A stretch of DNA of 64,000 nt from Rhodoblastus sp. (GTDB lineage: Bacteria; Pseudomonadota; Alphaproteobacteria; Rhizobiales; Beijerinckiaceae), in NCBI RefSeq assembly GCF_019449565.1, contig NZ_JAGRPM010000057.1, positions 116,001 through 180,000 on the forward strand, read 5' to 3'. This document shows, piece after piece, positions 1 through 9,117 of the stretch. Numbering within the stretch: position 1 is the stretch's first letter; each line of letters opens with the position of its first letter. The notes under the pieces are model-generated. The model was not told where the DNA came from. It made no database searches and saw nothing but the letters and a program-made list of their open reading frames with translations. Made by a program: the position numbers and the translations under genes.

Positions 1-446
1 GAGAAAATTCCAACGACAACGTCGATCTTGGCGCCTATCTCGGACAGATCGCGACGGCGGTCATGCAGGCGCACGCTGCGGAAGGCGTCCGTCTCGACAT
101 GAAACTCGATACCTGGCCCGTATCGGTGGACGTGGCCATGCCTGCGGGACTTGTCGTGAACGAGCTGCTGACCAACTCGCTCAAACACGCCTTCGCGGGT
201 GGCGAAGGCGGCGCCATCAAACTTCACAGCCTGATCGACGATTACGGCTGCCACATTGTGGTCGCCGACGATGGCGTTGGTTTGCCCGTTGGCGCGATCT
301 GGCCGAAGCCCGGAAAGCTCGGCGCGATCATTGTCCAATCGCTGAGGGAAAATGCGTGCGCAAGGGTCGCTGTGACCTCGTCGCCAGGCAAAGGCGTGAG
401 CGTCATCATTTCCTTTGCGAAAGCTGCGCTTTCCCAATCATCTTAA
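1..446 (+). CDS. Sensor histidine kinase, C-terminal ATPase domain (5' truncated)
   Basis: The reading frame is open from position 3 at the window edge, so only the C-terminal ~147 residues are visible. The N-box VNELLTNSLKHAF and the G1-type motif ADDGVGLP identify a HATPase domain of the HisKA_2/HWE class of two-component sensor kinases, which autophosphorylate a histidine and pass phosphate to a response regulator. The region that normally carries the glycine-rich G2 box reads GKLGAIIVQSL and looks weaker than the usual GLGLxLV, so ATP binding could be altered. The signal-sensing domain and phospho-acceptor histidine lie outside the window. The next gene is convergent on the minus strand. 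Confidence 0.8.
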   Translation, partial: ENSNDNVDLGAYLGQIATAVMQAHAAEGVRLDMKLDTWPVSVDVAMPAGLVVNELLTNSLKHAFAGGEGGAIKLHSLIDDYGCHIVVADDGVGLPVGAIWPKPGKLGAIIVQSLRENACARVAVTSSPGKGVSVIISFAKAALSQSS

Positions 447-504
447 AAGACTAAGCGGATGCCCGGCTGTTTGCTGGCGCGGACCAAATGTTGGCTTTCA
501 ACCC

Positions 505-1356
505 CTAGCTCCCGCCGCCAAACTCCTGCCGGAACGGATGCGCCGGATAGGCGCCCAGAATCCGGACTTCCTCGCTGAAGAACTGCAATTCCTCCAGCGC
601 GCGCGCGAGATTGGGGTCTTCCGGGCAGCCCTCGACATCCACCAGAAATTGCGTCGCCGCGAATTCGCCATTGACCATATAGCTTTCGAGCTTGGTCATG
701 TTGACGCCATTGGTGGCGAAGCCGCCGAGCGCCTTGTAGAGCGCGGAGGGCACGTTGCGCACGCGGAAGATGAAGGTCGTCAGCATCGGCCCCTCGGGGC
801 GCGGGCCGGAGCGCGGCTCGCGCGACAGGATGACGAAGCGCGTGGTGTTGTGGTCCTCGTCCTCGACAAAACGGGCGAGCACGTCGAGGCCGTAGATTTC
901 GGCGGCGAGCAGCGGCGCGAGCGAGGCGCGGCTCTTGTCGCCCCATTCCGCCACTTCGCGCGCCGAACCTGCGGTATCGCCGGTCGTCACGGCCTTCAGA
1001 TTATATTTCTTGATGATCTTGCGGCATTGGCCGAGCGCATGGACATGGCTGTAGACGCTGCGCAGATCCTCGATTTTCGCGCCCTTGACGCCGAGCAGAT
1101 GGAAATGGATCGGCAGGAAATATTCGCCGACGATATAGAGGCCGGAGCCGGGCAGGAAATGATGGATATCGGCGACGCGGCCCGCGAGCGAATTCTCGAT
1201 CGGGATCATGCCGAGATCGGCGCGACCCTCGCCGATGGCTGAAAGCGCCTCCTCGAAACTGGCGCAGGGCAAGGTGTCCCAGCCGGGATAGACGTCGGAA
1301 CAGGCGATATGGGAATTCGCGCCCGGTTCGCCCTGATAGGCAATGATCTTGTTCAT
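505..1356 (-). CDS. pheA: Prephenate dehydratase
   Basis: 283 aa, the usual length of a monofunctional prephenate dehydratase, which converts prephenate to phenylpyruvate in phenylalanine synthesis. The N-terminal catalytic domain starts [11 protein letters not shown] and contains the signature NTTRFVIL with the conserved Thr-Arg-Phe. The C-terminal ~80 residues form an ACT domain ([21 protein letters not shown]) that normally binds phenylalanine for feedback inhibition. The ATG overlaps the stop of kdsB by 4 bp (ATGA), so the two are probably translationally coupled. The pairing with kdsB is positional rather than metabolic. Confidence 0.95.
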   Translation of the reverse strand: MNKIIAYQGEPGANSHIACSDVYPGWDTLPCASFEEALSAIGEGRADLGMIPIENSLAGRVADIHHFLPGSGLYIVGEYFLPIHFHLLGVKGAKIEDLRSVYSHVHALGQCRKIIKKYNLKAVTTGDTAGSAREVAEWGDKSRASLAPLLAAEIYGLDVLARFVEDEDHNTTRFVILSREPRSGPRPEGPMLTTFIFRVRNVPSALYKALGGFATNGVNMTKLESYMVNGEFAATQFLVDVEGCPEDPNLARALEELQFFSEEVRILGAYPAHPFRQEFGGGS

Positions 1357-2099
1357 TTCTGGCTGCTTCCGTCGAGGATTTTGCGCGCACGCTCCAGATC
1401 GGCCGGGGTGTCGACGCCGAGCGGCACGGTGTCGACGATTTCCACGTCGATGCGCATGCCCGCCTCCAGCGCCCGCAATTGCTCCAGCTTCTCGCGCCTT
1501 TCCAGCGCGGAGGGCGGCAGGGCCACGAAACGCTCCAGCGCGGCGCGGCGATAGGCGTAAAGGCCGATGTGGTGAAACAGGTCGCCCTCGCCCCAGGGCG
1601 CGGTGGCGCGGGTGAAATAGAGCGCGCGCAGGCGGGACGGTCCGATGGGCGAGCCCACCGCCTTGACCACATTAGGGTCCATGCGCTCCTCGTCGCGGGC
1701 GATTCGCGCGGCGAGCGTGGCGATATCGACCGCCGGGTTGGCGAGCGGCGCGAGCGAGGCGCGCACGCTGGCCGGGTCGATGGTCGGCAGGTCGCCTTGC
1801 AGATTGACGATCACATCATAGCGCCGTCCGGGATCATAGCTTTGCAGGGCGGCGAAGATGCGGTCCGAGCCCGAGGGCAGGTCGGGATCCGTCACGACGG
1901 CCTCGCCGCCGGCCTGTCTGATCGCCGCCGCGATCTCCGGCCCGTCGGCCGCGACCAGCACCGGCCCGATCCCCGCCTCCACCGCGCGGCGAAAAACCTG
2001 GACGATCATCGGCGCGCCGCAAAGCTCGGCCAGCGGCTTGTCGGGCAGCCGGGTCGAGGCGAGGCGGGCGGGAATGACGATGAGGACGTTTTCGGTCAT
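1353..2099 (-). CDS. kdsB: 3-deoxy-manno-octulosonate cytidylyltransferase
   Basis: 248 aa. CMP-KDO synthetase activates KDO with CTP for the inner core of lipopolysaccharide. The N-terminal nucleotide-binding motif [15 protein letters not shown] is diagnostic, followed by SGSDRI and NLQGDLPTI, the conserved CTP/KDO-binding stretches. First gene of a two-gene minus-strand unit with pheA. Its start lies about 110 bp from the divergent cytochrome c gene. The matching isomerase kdsD is in this window at about 11.8-12.8 kb but not in the same operon. Confidence 0.96.
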   Translation of the reverse strand: MTENVLIVIPARLASTRLPDKPLAELCGAPMIVQVFRRAVEAGIGPVLVAADGPEIAAAIRQAGGEAVVTDPDLPSGSDRIFAALQSYDPGRRYDVIVNLQGDLPTIDPASVRASLAPLANPAVDIATLAARIARDEERMDPNVVKAVGSPIGPSRLRALYFTRATAPWGEGDLFHHIGLYAYRRAALERFVALPPSALERREKLEQLRALEAGMRIDVEIVDTVPLGVDTPADLERARKILDGSSQK

Positions 2100-2208
2100 G
2101 GCTGAGCTGGGCGACTAGGCTTAATTTATGAGGATTTTCGCCGCTTATACGTGTTGCCAAGCATGAGGCAAAGCGTTTATCAGAGGCCGTCCCAGCGGAG
2201 ATTGCGGC

Positions 2209-2742
2209 ATGTTCCTTCTCGACTACCGTGTTTACGGGGCGCTTTTCGGCGCCATCCTGTTCGCCCTTTTCCTTGGCCTTTTCAGCAATGCGCTCGTCGT
2301 GGCCCAGCCCGCGAACCCGCCGGGCTTCGATCTTCCCAGCGGCGCCGAGCCCGCGAAGAAGGCCGCTCCGGTCGCCGCCGTCCCGCTGCCCAACCTGCTG
2401 GCCAAGGCCGACGCCGACAAGGGCAAGGCCCTCACCAAGGTCTGCGCCACCTGCCACAGCTTCGACAAGGGCGCCCCCGCCAAGGTCGGCCCGAACCTTT
2501 ATGGCGTGGTGGATCGCGCCAAGGCCAGCGAAGCCGGCTTCGGCTATTCCGACGCGCTGAAGGCCAAGGGCGGCAAATGGACCTTTGAAGATCTCGACGC
2601 CTTCATCACCAGCCCCAAGACCTTTGTCGCCGGCACCAAGATGGGCTTCGGCGGCGAGCCGGACGCCGGCAAGCGCGCCGACATCATCGTCTACCTGCGT
2701 TCGCTCTCCGACGCCCCGGTTCCGCTGCCGGCCGCGAAGTAA
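2209..2742 (+). CDS. cycM: Membrane-anchored cytochrome c (CycM-like)
   Basis: 177 aa. An uncleaved N-terminal hydrophobic helix (residues about 7-30) anchors the protein in the cytoplasmic membrane. After a proline/alanine-rich linker comes a class I cytochrome c domain with the heme-attachment motif CATCH and a distal axial methionine in KMGFGG. The architecture matches CycM of Bradyrhizobium, which passes electrons from the bc1 complex to aa3-type oxidase on the periplasmic face. GGAG lies 8 nt before the ATG. A strong Rho-independent terminator follows, so the gene is probably monocistronic. The symbol is by architecture, not by search. Confidence 0.85.
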   Translation: MFLLDYRVYGALFGAILFALFLGLFSNALVVAQPANPPGFDLPSGAEPAKKAAPVAAVPLPNLLAKADADKGKALTKVCATCHSFDKGAPAKVGPNLYGVVDRAKASEAGFGYSDALKAKGGKWTFEDLDAFITSPKTFVAGTKMGFGGEPDAGKRADIIVYLRSLSDAPVPLPAAK

Positions 2743-2765
2743 GTCGAACGTTTAAGCGCATGTTG

Positions 2766-2791
2766 AAGCCGGGGCCAGTCCCCGGCTTTTT
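2766..2791 (+). terminator. Rho-independent terminator after cytochrome c gene
   Basis: Perfect 9-bp stem AAGCCGGGG / CCCCGGCTT with a 5-nt loop, running into five T residues, 24 nt after the cytochrome c stop codon. Confidence 0.9.
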
Positions 2792-2857
2792 CGTTGCGGA
2801 TGAAAATGCACGGAAGGCGTCCTATCTGAACCCGACGCGCCAAATGCCGAGGTACAG

Positions 2858-3877
2858 ATGAAAGCCATGTCCAAAATTTTCGCCGTTGCCGCGCTGTTCC
2901 TTTCCGGCGCTGCGTTGGCCGCCGCGCCAGCCGTCGCCGAGACTCCGGCCTATGGCCCGCAGCTCGAAGGCTTCGCCTATCCTTACGCCGTGCAGCGTTT
3001 CGATTTCGAGTCGCAGGGCGAAAAATTGTCCATGGCCTATATGGATGTTGCGCCAGCGGGGCCGGGCAATGGACGCACGGCCGTGGTGCTGCATGGCAAG
3101 AATTTCTGCGCCGCGAGCTGGGAGCAGACCATCGCGGCGCTCTCGCAGGCCGGCTACCGGGTCATCGCGCCGGACCAGATCGGCTTTTGCGCCTCCACCA
3201 AGCCCGCGCATTACCAATATTCGTTCCAGCAGCTGGCGACCAATACCCATGCCCTGCTCGCGCAACTCGGCGTCCAGAAGCCCGCCCTGATCGCCCATTC
3301 GACCGGCGGCATGCTGGCGACCCGCTATGCGCTGATGTATCCGGAAGAGGTTTCAGGGCTGGTTCTGGTCAATCCCATCGGCCTTGAGGACTGGAAGGCC
3401 AAGGGCGTTCCTTATCGCACCGTCGATCAATGGTTTCAGCGCGAGCTGAAGCTCTCGGCCGAAAACGTCCGCGCCTATGAACAGGCGACCTATTATGTCG
3501 GCCGCTGGAATCCGGCCTACGAGAAATGGGTCGACATGCTGGCTGGCCTCAACAAGGGTCCGGGCCATGAGATCGTCGCCTGGAATTCGGCGCTGATCTA
3601 CGACATGATCTTCACCCAGCCGGTCTATTACGAATTCCGCGACCTCAAGGTCCCCACAACGCTGATGATCGGCACGGCCGACACCACCGCGATCGGCGGC
3701 GACATCGCCCCGCCCGACGTGAAAAAGCGCCTCGGCCATTATGACGTACTCGGCAAGGAAGCCGCCGCCATGATCCCCAACGGGCGGCTGATCGAATTTC
3801 CCGGCCTCGGCCACGCGCCGCAGATGGAGGAGCCCGACCGCTTCCACGCGGAATTGCTCAAGGCCTTGGCGCGATAA
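2858..3877 (+). CDS. Secreted alpha/beta-fold hydrolase
   Basis: 339 aa with a Sec signal peptide (basic start, hydrophobic core to about residue 27, likely cut after AVAE or nearby). The mature part is an alpha/beta hydrolase: oxyanion region VLHGKNF, nucleophile elbow AHSTGG (Ser, with Ala in place of the usual Gly before His), and a C-terminal catalytic histidine in GLGHAPQMEEP. The overall pattern resembles haloalkane-dehalogenase/epoxide-hydrolase-like periplasmic hydrolases, but the substrate cannot be read from sequence. GAGG five nt upstream supports the ATG at 2858; a second in-frame ATG lies 12 nt downstream. Flanked by a terminator and by a convergent lrgB gene, so it stands alone. 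Confidence 0.85.
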   Translation: MKAMSKIFAVAALFLSGAALAAAPAVAETPAYGPQLEGFAYPYAVQRFDFESQGEKLSMAYMDVAPAGPGNGRTAVVLHGKNFCAASWEQTIAALSQAGYRVIAPDQIGFCASTKPAHYQYSFQQLATNTHALLAQLGVQKPALIAHSTGGMLATRYALMYPEEVSGLVLVNPIGLEDWKAKGVPYRTVDQWFQRELKLSAENVRAYEQATYYVGRWNPAYEKWVDMLAGLNKGPGHEIVAWNSALIYDMIFTQPVYYEFRDLKVPTTLMIGTADTTAIGGDIAPPDVKKRLGHYDVLGKEAAAMIPNGRLIEFPGLGHAPQMEEPDRFHAELLKALAR

Positions 3878-3889
3878 GATGCCCCTCCC

Positions 3890-4603
3890 TTAGCGGAGGA
3901 AATGCGCAAGGGCCGGGGCCGCCAGCACGTTAAGCAGGCCGACCAGCACCATGACGAGGCCGGAAACGGCGCCCTCGACCTGTCCGATTTGATGTGCCTT
4001 GGCCGTGCCTGCTCCATGCGCGCCGACGCCGAACAGGGCGCCCCGCGCCAGAGCCGAGCGCAAATTCATGCGCGCCAGCAGGAACTCGCCGATGACCGCG
4101 CCGAACACGCCTGTCATGACCACGAAAATCGCCGTCAGATCGGGAATGCCGCCGATTTCGCCGGACACCTGCATGGCGAAGGGCGTACTCATCGAGCGCG
4201 GTGTCAGGCTGAGCTGAAGGACGCCGCTCAACCCCAGCGCGGCGGCCAGCCCCCAGCTCGTCGCCATGGCGACGAGGCTGCCGACGACCATGCCCGCGAG
4301 CAGAACCGGCCAATGGCGGCGGATCAGAGCGCGCTGTTCATAGATCGGCACGGCGAAAGCGACCGTCGCCGGCCCGAGCAACGCCAGCAGCCAGCCGGCG
4401 CTATGGAAATAATCGCGATAATCTTCCTTGAGGACGAGCGCCGCCACGATCAGCGCCGCCGGCGCGGCGGCGAGCGGCGTGAGCCACCATTTCGGCCATT
4501 TGCGGTAGATGCGCTTGGACAGCAGATAGCAAGCCACCGTGGCGGCCGACCAGAACAGCATATGGAGGGCCGGGTCGAGCCGGCTAAGAGGCCAGTCGCT
4601 CAT
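3890..4603 (-). CDS. lrgB: LrgB/CidB family membrane protein
   Basis: 237 aa, about seven hydrophobic segments across its length. The conserved LrgB core is visible as SLTPRSMSTPFAMQ and GGIPDLTAIFVV, followed by GAHGAGTAKA near the C terminus. LrgB works with the holin-like LrgA in the cytoplasmic membrane; in other bacteria the pair is linked to murein hydrolase control and to uptake of small carboxylates such as pyruvate or glycolate. GGAG lies 8 nt before the ATG, and the start overlaps the end of lrgA by 20 bp. The divergent LysR gene is the likely regulator. Confidence 0.92.
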   Translation of the reverse strand: MSDWPLSRLDPALHMLFWSAATVACYLLSKRIYRKWPKWWLTPLAAAPAALIVAALVLKEDYRDYFHSAGWLLALLGPATVAFAVPIYEQRALIRRHWPVLLAGMVVGSLVAMATSWGLAAALGLSGVLQLSLTPRSMSTPFAMQVSGEIGGIPDLTAIFVVMTGVFGAVIGEFLLARMNLRSALARGALFGVGAHGAGTAKAHQIGQVEGAVSGLVMVLVGLLNVLAAPALAHFLR

Positions 4604-4997
4604 GTTTCTCGCTCCAACGGAAGATCAGATCGACGGTCAAGGCCGTCATGGCCATCACCGCGACGGTGCTCAGCAGGATGACCGCCAGGATCTTGAGGCC
4701 CAGCAGGCCAAGAAACTCGCGATGATCCAGCACGCCAAGCACCGCCGGGACGAAGAACAGCAGCATTTCGGCCAGGAACCAGTCCGCGCCGCGCTTCATG
4801 CTAAAGAGGCTGACGCCGCCGGTCATCAGCAGGACGAGCGCCAGGCTCATGCCGATGACGCCGCCCGGAATGGGAAGTTGAAGCGCCTTCCCGATTTGCC
4901 CGCCCACGAACCAAAGCGCGACGATCAGCCCAATTTGAACCAGTCGGCTGTGATGGATGAAATGGCGAAAGGTGATGCGAATGCGGCGTGCGGTCAT
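4584..4997 (-). CDS. lrgA: LrgA/CidA family holin-like protein
   Basis: 137 aa with four predicted membrane helices, typical of CidA/LrgA proteins (family motif GGVIGMSLALVLL, then FFVPAVLGVL). The ATG at 4997 is preceded by GAGGA with a 7-nt spacer. A longer frame upstream to 5060 has no such site and adds non-family residues, so I reject it. Forms a two-gene operon with lrgB and is transcribed away from the LysR-type gene at 5117, a classic arrangement for local control. The C terminus carries a charged tail (RWSEKHE). Confidence 0.92.
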   Translation of the reverse strand: MTARRIRITFRHFIHHSRLVQIGLIVALWFVGGQIGKALQLPIPGGVIGMSLALVLLMTGGVSLFSMKRGADWFLAEMLLFFVPAVLGVLDHREFLGLLGLKILAVILLSTVAVMAMTALTVDLIFRWSEKHERLAS

Positions 4998-5096
4998 GGT
5001 TTTGTCCTCGGCCCCGGCGCCTGCGAGAGGCCCCGACCTAGACATTAGTCTATACCGCATTGCAGCATTCTAAAAATGAATTGATTGAATGAATAT

Positions 5097-5113
5097 CATT
5101 CCATATTGGAATG
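5097..5113. promoter_or_regulatory. Palindromic LysR-type operator candidate
   Basis: Perfect inverted repeat CATTCC-ATATT-GGAATG with the T-N11-A form that LysR-type regulators bind. It sits in the lrgA/lysR divergent intergenic region and touches the start of the LysR gene, so binding could both autorepress and control lrgAB. Confidence 0.6.
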
Positions 5114-5116
5114 CAG

Positions 5117-6013
5117 ATGGAATTCAAAAATCTGCGCATTTTCGTCGAGGTCGTCCGTCACAAAGGCTTTACCGCCGCCGCCAACGCCCTCGGCAGCACG
5201 CAATCGGCGGTCAGCAAATCCATCCGGCAACTGGAGGAGGAAGTCGGCTCGCCTCTGCTTGACCGCCTCGCCCAGGGCCCGACCGTGACCGCTGTGGGAG
5301 AAGTCGTCTATCGCCGCGCCCAAAGGCTGCTCGCCGAACGCGACGACCTCGGGGCGGAGCTGGACGCGCTGCAGGGCCTCAAGCGCGGCGTGCTTCGGCT
5401 CGGCCTGCCGCCATTGGGCAGCGGCGTCTTGTTCGCCCCGCTTTTTGCGAAATTCAGGCAGCTTTATCCAAGCGTGGAGATCAGGCTCGCAGAACAGGGC
5501 AGCGACCGGCTCGAAGAAATCCTGCGGCGCGGGGAGATTGATTTCGCCGCATCCCTGATGCCGATCGAGGAAGATCTCGAATGGCTCGAATTGCGGCGCG
5601 AGCCGCTGATGGCGCTGTTGCCGGCCAGCCATCCGCTCGCCGCGCGCGAGCGTCTGACCATCAAGGACCTTCACGACAGTCCGCTGCTGCTGTTCGAACG
5701 CGGCTTCGCGCTGAATCGCGTCATCGTCAACAGTTGCCGCAAGGCCGGCTTCGAACCCAGGATCGCCGCCCTTTCCAGCCAGACCGACTTCATCGTCGAA
5801 CTCGCCGGCGCCGGTCTCGGCGTCGCCTTCCTGCCGCGCCTTCTCGACCAGCGCCGCCCGCCGGGCGGGCCGGTCAGCGTGCTTCTCGACGAACCCGAAA
5901 TGGACTGGCGGCTGGCGCTGGTCTGGCGCGGCGGCGCCTATCTTTCGGACGCCGCACGGGCCTGGCTGGCGCTGACGAGAGAGGCCTTCCGCCCTGGCGA
6001 CGATATCCCCTGA
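5117..6013 (+). CDS. LysR-family transcriptional regulator
   Basis: 298 aa, standard LysR length. The N-terminal winged helix-turn-helix (about residues 1-60) contains the typical FTAAANALGSTQSAVSKSI helix pair; residues about 90-290 form the substrate-binding domain. Two ATGs are possible (5111 and 5117); GGA 6 nt before 5117 favours the second. Transcribed divergently from lrgAB, with a T-N11-A palindrome at its start, so by analogy with CidR it probably senses a small organic acid and controls lrgAB. The effector is unknown. Confidence 0.9.
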   Translation: MEFKNLRIFVEVVRHKGFTAAANALGSTQSAVSKSIRQLEEEVGSPLLDRLAQGPTVTAVGEVVYRRAQRLLAERDDLGAELDALQGLKRGVLRLGLPPLGSGVLFAPLFAKFRQLYPSVEIRLAEQGSDRLEEILRRGEIDFAASLMPIEEDLEWLELRREPLMALLPASHPLAARERLTIKDLHDSPLLLFERGFALNRVIVNSCRKAGFEPRIAALSSQTDFIVELAGAGLGVAFLPRLLDQRRPPGGPVSVLLDEPEMDWRLALVWRGGAYLSDAARAWLALTREAFRPGDDIP

Positions 6014-6128
6014 CCCCTCGCGCCGCCAGCCCGCGCCTTCTAACCCCTTGCTGACCCCTTGCCGCTGGCGTCCCGGCGCAAAAACGACATAATGGCTGGC
6101 GAATCTCCGCCCTCTTGTCGAGGCTTCC

Positions 6129-8003
6129 TTGCATCCATTCGCCCAACTCACGCTCACGAGGCGCGCCGCGCTGCTATCAGCCGCCGCCCTGCCCCTGTTC
6201 GGTCTGCCCCTGCGCGCGGGCCAAGACCTCCCGTCGGCAGAAGAAAAGGGCTGGCGCAAGACCTATGGGCTTTCCTCGTTCGGCGAGCTGAACCTGCCGG
6301 AAAATTTCCCCAATTTTCCCTATGCGAAGCCGGGCGCCCCCCGGGGTGGGCAATTGATCATGGAGGCGGTGGCGACCTCCTATGACTCGCTCAATGGCCT
6401 GATCCTTCAGGGCAATCCGGCTACGGGCCTCTCACTGATCAACGACAGCCTGATGGCGGGCAGCCTCGACGAGGACAATGCGCTTTATGGCCTCGTCGCC
6501 CGCGCCGTCGAGATTTCGCCGGACAGGCGCCAATATCGTTTCCATCTGCGGCCCGAGGCGCGATTCCACGACGGGTCGCCGCTGACGGCGAAAGACGTGG
6601 CCTTTTCGCTGCTCATTTTGCGCGAAAAAGGCCATCCTCTGATCCGGCAATTGCTGCGCGATCTCGAAAATGCCGTCGCCGAGGCGGATGACGTCGTGCT
6701 GGTGAGCTTGCGCGAGGGCTTTGGGCGCGATTCCATCCTGAATATCGCCGGCCAGCCGATCCTGTCCGAGGCCTATTACAAGGCCCATAGCTTCGAGCGT
6801 TCCGGCATGGAGCCGCCGCTCGGCTCGGGCGCTTACAAGATCGGCGCGTTCGAACAGGGCCGCTATATCGCCTATGACCGCGTGCCGGATTATTGGGCCA
6901 AGGATCTGCCGGTCAATGTCGGCCAGAACAATTTCGACCGCATCCGCTATGATTATTTCGGCGAGCGCGCGGTCGGCTTCGAGGCCTTCAAATCCGGGAC
7001 CGTGAACCTGCACGAGTCCGCGACCGCCTCGGAATGGGCGACGGGTTACGACTTCCCCGCCGTGCGCGACGGCCGCGTCGTCAAAATGGAGATCCCGGAC
7101 CGGCGCAGCCCCGGCTTCCAGGGCTTTTTCTTCAATCTGCGGCGCCCGATTTTCAAGGATCCGCGCGTGCGCGAAGCGCTCGGCTGTTGCCTCGATTTCG
7201 AATGGGACAACCGCAACCTGTTCTATGGCGCCTATAAGCGCACGGTGAGCTATTTCGAAAACACCGACATGAAGGCGGAGGGCCTGCCTTCGCCGGAAGA
7301 ACTCGCCATTCTGGAGCCTCTGCGCGCAAAAGTTCCGGCGGATGTATTCGGACCGCCCTTCATTCCGCCCGTCTCCGACGGTTCGGGTCAGGACCGCGCC
7401 CTGCTGCAACGCGCCAACACTCTGCTCAAGGAAGCCGGCTGCCGGCGCGAAGGTTCGCAATTGCTGCTGCCCGACGGGACGCCGCTCACCTTCGAAGTGC
7501 TGGAATTCTCCAATGCCTTCGACAAGGTCGTCCAGCCCATGTTCAAAAACATGAAGCTGCTCGGCATCGATCCGCGCCTGCGCGCCGTGGATTCCGCCCA
7601 ATACAAGCAGCGTATCGACAATTTTGATTTCGACGTGGTCATCGACCGCAAGATGGTCGGCGGCGTGCCCGGCGACGAATTGCTCGCCTATTTCGGCTCG
7701 CAATCCGGCAAGACGCCCGGCGGCTTGAATTTGGCGGGCATTGATGATTCCGCCGTGGATATCCTGATCGACAAGGCGCTCAAGGCCCAGTCACGCGCCG
7801 AGCTGGTGGTTGTCTGCCGCGTGCTCGACCGCGTGCTGCGCTCCGGCCATTATTGGATTCCGAACTGGTTCTCGCCCAACCGGCGCATCGCCGCCTGGGA
7901 CGTGTTCGGCCGCCCCGAGGCGGTTCCCAAGCTCGACCTCGGCATTTCGTCCCTGTGGTGGTGGGACGCCGAAAAAGCCGCAGCGGTGAAAGCCAAATCA
8001 TGA
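6129..8003 (+). CDS. yejA: ABC transporter peptide-binding protein (YejA-like, SBP_bac_5)
   Basis: 624 aa extracellular solute-binding protein family 5. The start is a TTG with GAGG five nt upstream; no in-frame ATG is nearby. The N terminus carries a twin-arginine-like signal (TLTRRAALL) before the hydrophobic stretch and a LRAG cleavage region, suggesting export by Tat. The family-5 region FHDGSPLTAKDVAFS is clear near residue 150. First gene of a tight operon with two permeases and a double ATPase, matching yejABEF, which imports oligopeptides and in Escherichia coli the peptide antibiotic microcin C. Confidence 0.92.
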   Translation: MHPFAQLTLTRRAALLSAAALPLFGLPLRAGQDLPSAEEKGWRKTYGLSSFGELNLPENFPNFPYAKPGAPRGGQLIMEAVATSYDSLNGLILQGNPATGLSLINDSLMAGSLDEDNALYGLVARAVEISPDRRQYRFHLRPEARFHDGSPLTAKDVAFSLLILREKGHPLIRQLLRDLENAVAEADDVVLVSLREGFGRDSILNIAGQPILSEAYYKAHSFERSGMEPPLGSGAYKIGAFEQGRYIAYDRVPDYWAKDLPVNVGQNNFDRIRYDYFGERAVGFEAFKSGTVNLHESATASEWATGYDFPAVRDGRVVKMEIPDRRSPGFQGFFFNLRRPIFKDPRVREALGCCLDFEWDNRNLFYGAYKRTVSYFENTDMKAEGLPSPEELAILEPLRAKVPADVFGPPFIPPVSDGSGQDRALLQRANTLLKEAGCRREGSQLLLPDGTPLTFEVLEFSNAFDKVVQPMFKNMKLLGIDPRLRAVDSAQYKQRIDNFDFDVVIDRKMVGGVPGDELLAYFGSQSGKTPGGLNLAGIDDSAVDILIDKALKAQSRAELVVVCRVLDRVLRSGHYWIPNWFSPNRRIAAWDVFGRPEAVPKLDLGISSLWWWDAEKAAAVKAKS

Positions 8004-8016
8004 TGGCCAGATCCTG

Positions 8017-9117
8017 ATGGCCTTTTACATCGCGCGCCGCATCCTGCTGATGATCCCGACCCTGTTCGGGATTCTGGCTCTATCCTTTCTCATCGTGCAA
8101 TTCGCCCCCGGCGGGCCGGTGGAACGGGTGCTGGCGCAGATGCAGGGCCAGGATTCCGGGGCGACCTCGCGTTTTGGCGGCGGCAACAGCGGCATCGCCG
8201 TCGGACGCGGCGGGGCGGCGTCGGAATTTTCCGGCAAATATCGCGGCGCGCAGGGTCTCGACCCCAAATTCATCGCCGAACTGGAAAAGCAATTCGGCTT
8301 TGACAAGCCGCCGCTCGAACGCTTCTGGCTGATGATCCGCAATTATGCGGTGTTCGACTTCGGCCGCTCCTATTTCCGCGACGCGCCGGTGTTGCAGCTG
8401 ATCAAGGAAAAACTGCCGGTCTCCATGTCGCTCGGCCTGTGGATGACCTTTCTGTCCTACATCATCTCGATTCCACTCGGCATCGCCAAGGCGCAGCGCG
8501 AGGGCGAGGCCTTCGACACCTGGACCTCCGCCGTCATCATCATCGGCTACGCCATCCCGAGCTTCCTGTTCGCCATCCTGCTGATCGTACTATTTGCGGG
8601 CGGCTCGTTCTGGCAATTCTTCCCGCTGCGCGGCCTGACTTCGGACGGCTTCGCCGATCTAACCCTGTTCGGGAAGATCAAGGACTATCTCTGGCACATC
8701 GTGCTGCCGGTCTCGGCCCTCACGCTCGGCGCCTTCGCCACCACCACCTTCCTGACCAAGAACGCCTTCATCGACGAAATCCGCAAGCAATATGTCGTCA
8801 CGGCGCGGATGAAGGGTCTCACCGAGCGGCGCGTGCTTTATGGCCATGTCTTCCGCAACGCCATGCTGATCGTGATTTCCGGTTTTCCGGGCGCCTTCAT
8901 CTCGGCCTTCTTCACCGGCTCGCTGCTGATCGAGACGATCTTCTCGCTCGACGGGCTGGGCCTGCTCTCGTTCGAATCGACCCTCAACCGCGATTACCCG
9001 GTGGTCTTCGCCAATCTCTATATTTTCGCTTTGCTCGGCCTCGCGATCAATCTGCTCTCCGACTTGACCTATGCGTGGATCGACCCGCGCATCGATTTCG
9101 AGACGCGGGAGACGTGA
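8017..9117 (+). CDS. yejB: ABC transporter permease (YejB-like)
   Basis: 366 aa inner-membrane permease with about six helices. It has the typical N terminus of DppB/OppB-type permeases (MAFYIARRILLMIPTLFGI) and the conserved EAA-type loop near ARMKGLTERRVLYGHVFRNA, which contacts the ATPase. Residues about 45-80 hold the glycine-rich insertion characteristic of the YejB branch. Starts 13 nt after yejA, and its TGA overlaps the ATG of yejE by one base. Together with YejE it forms the channel of the importer. Confidence 0.94.
   Translation: MAFYIARRILLMIPTLFGILALSFLIVQFAPGGPVERVLAQMQGQDSGATSRFGGGNSGIAVGRGGAASEFSGKYRGAQGLDPKFIAELEKQFGFDKPPLERFWLMIRNYAVFDFGRSYFRDAPVLQLIKEKLPVSMSLGLWMTFLSYIISIPLGIAKAQREGEAFDTWTSAVIIIGYAIPSFLFAILLIVLFAGGSFWQFFPLRGLTSDGFADLTLFGKIKDYLWHIVLPVSALTLGAFATTTFLTKNAFIDEIRKQYVVTARMKGLTERRVLYGHVFRNAMLIVISGFPGAFISAFFTGSLLIETIFSLDGLGLLSFESTLNRDYPVVFANLYIFALLGLAINLLSDLTYAWIDPRIDFETRET

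Noticed and set aside
6432..7703. Long open frame (423 codons) on the minus strand inside yejA
   Set aside because: Third-position GC bias of the real gene keeps the opposite strand open; no ribosome-binding site, no known motif, and yejA is unmistakable.
8439..9116. Extension of the yejE frame upstream of 9117
   Set aside because: Lies inside yejB in another frame. The ATG in the TGATG overlap gives a family-length protein.
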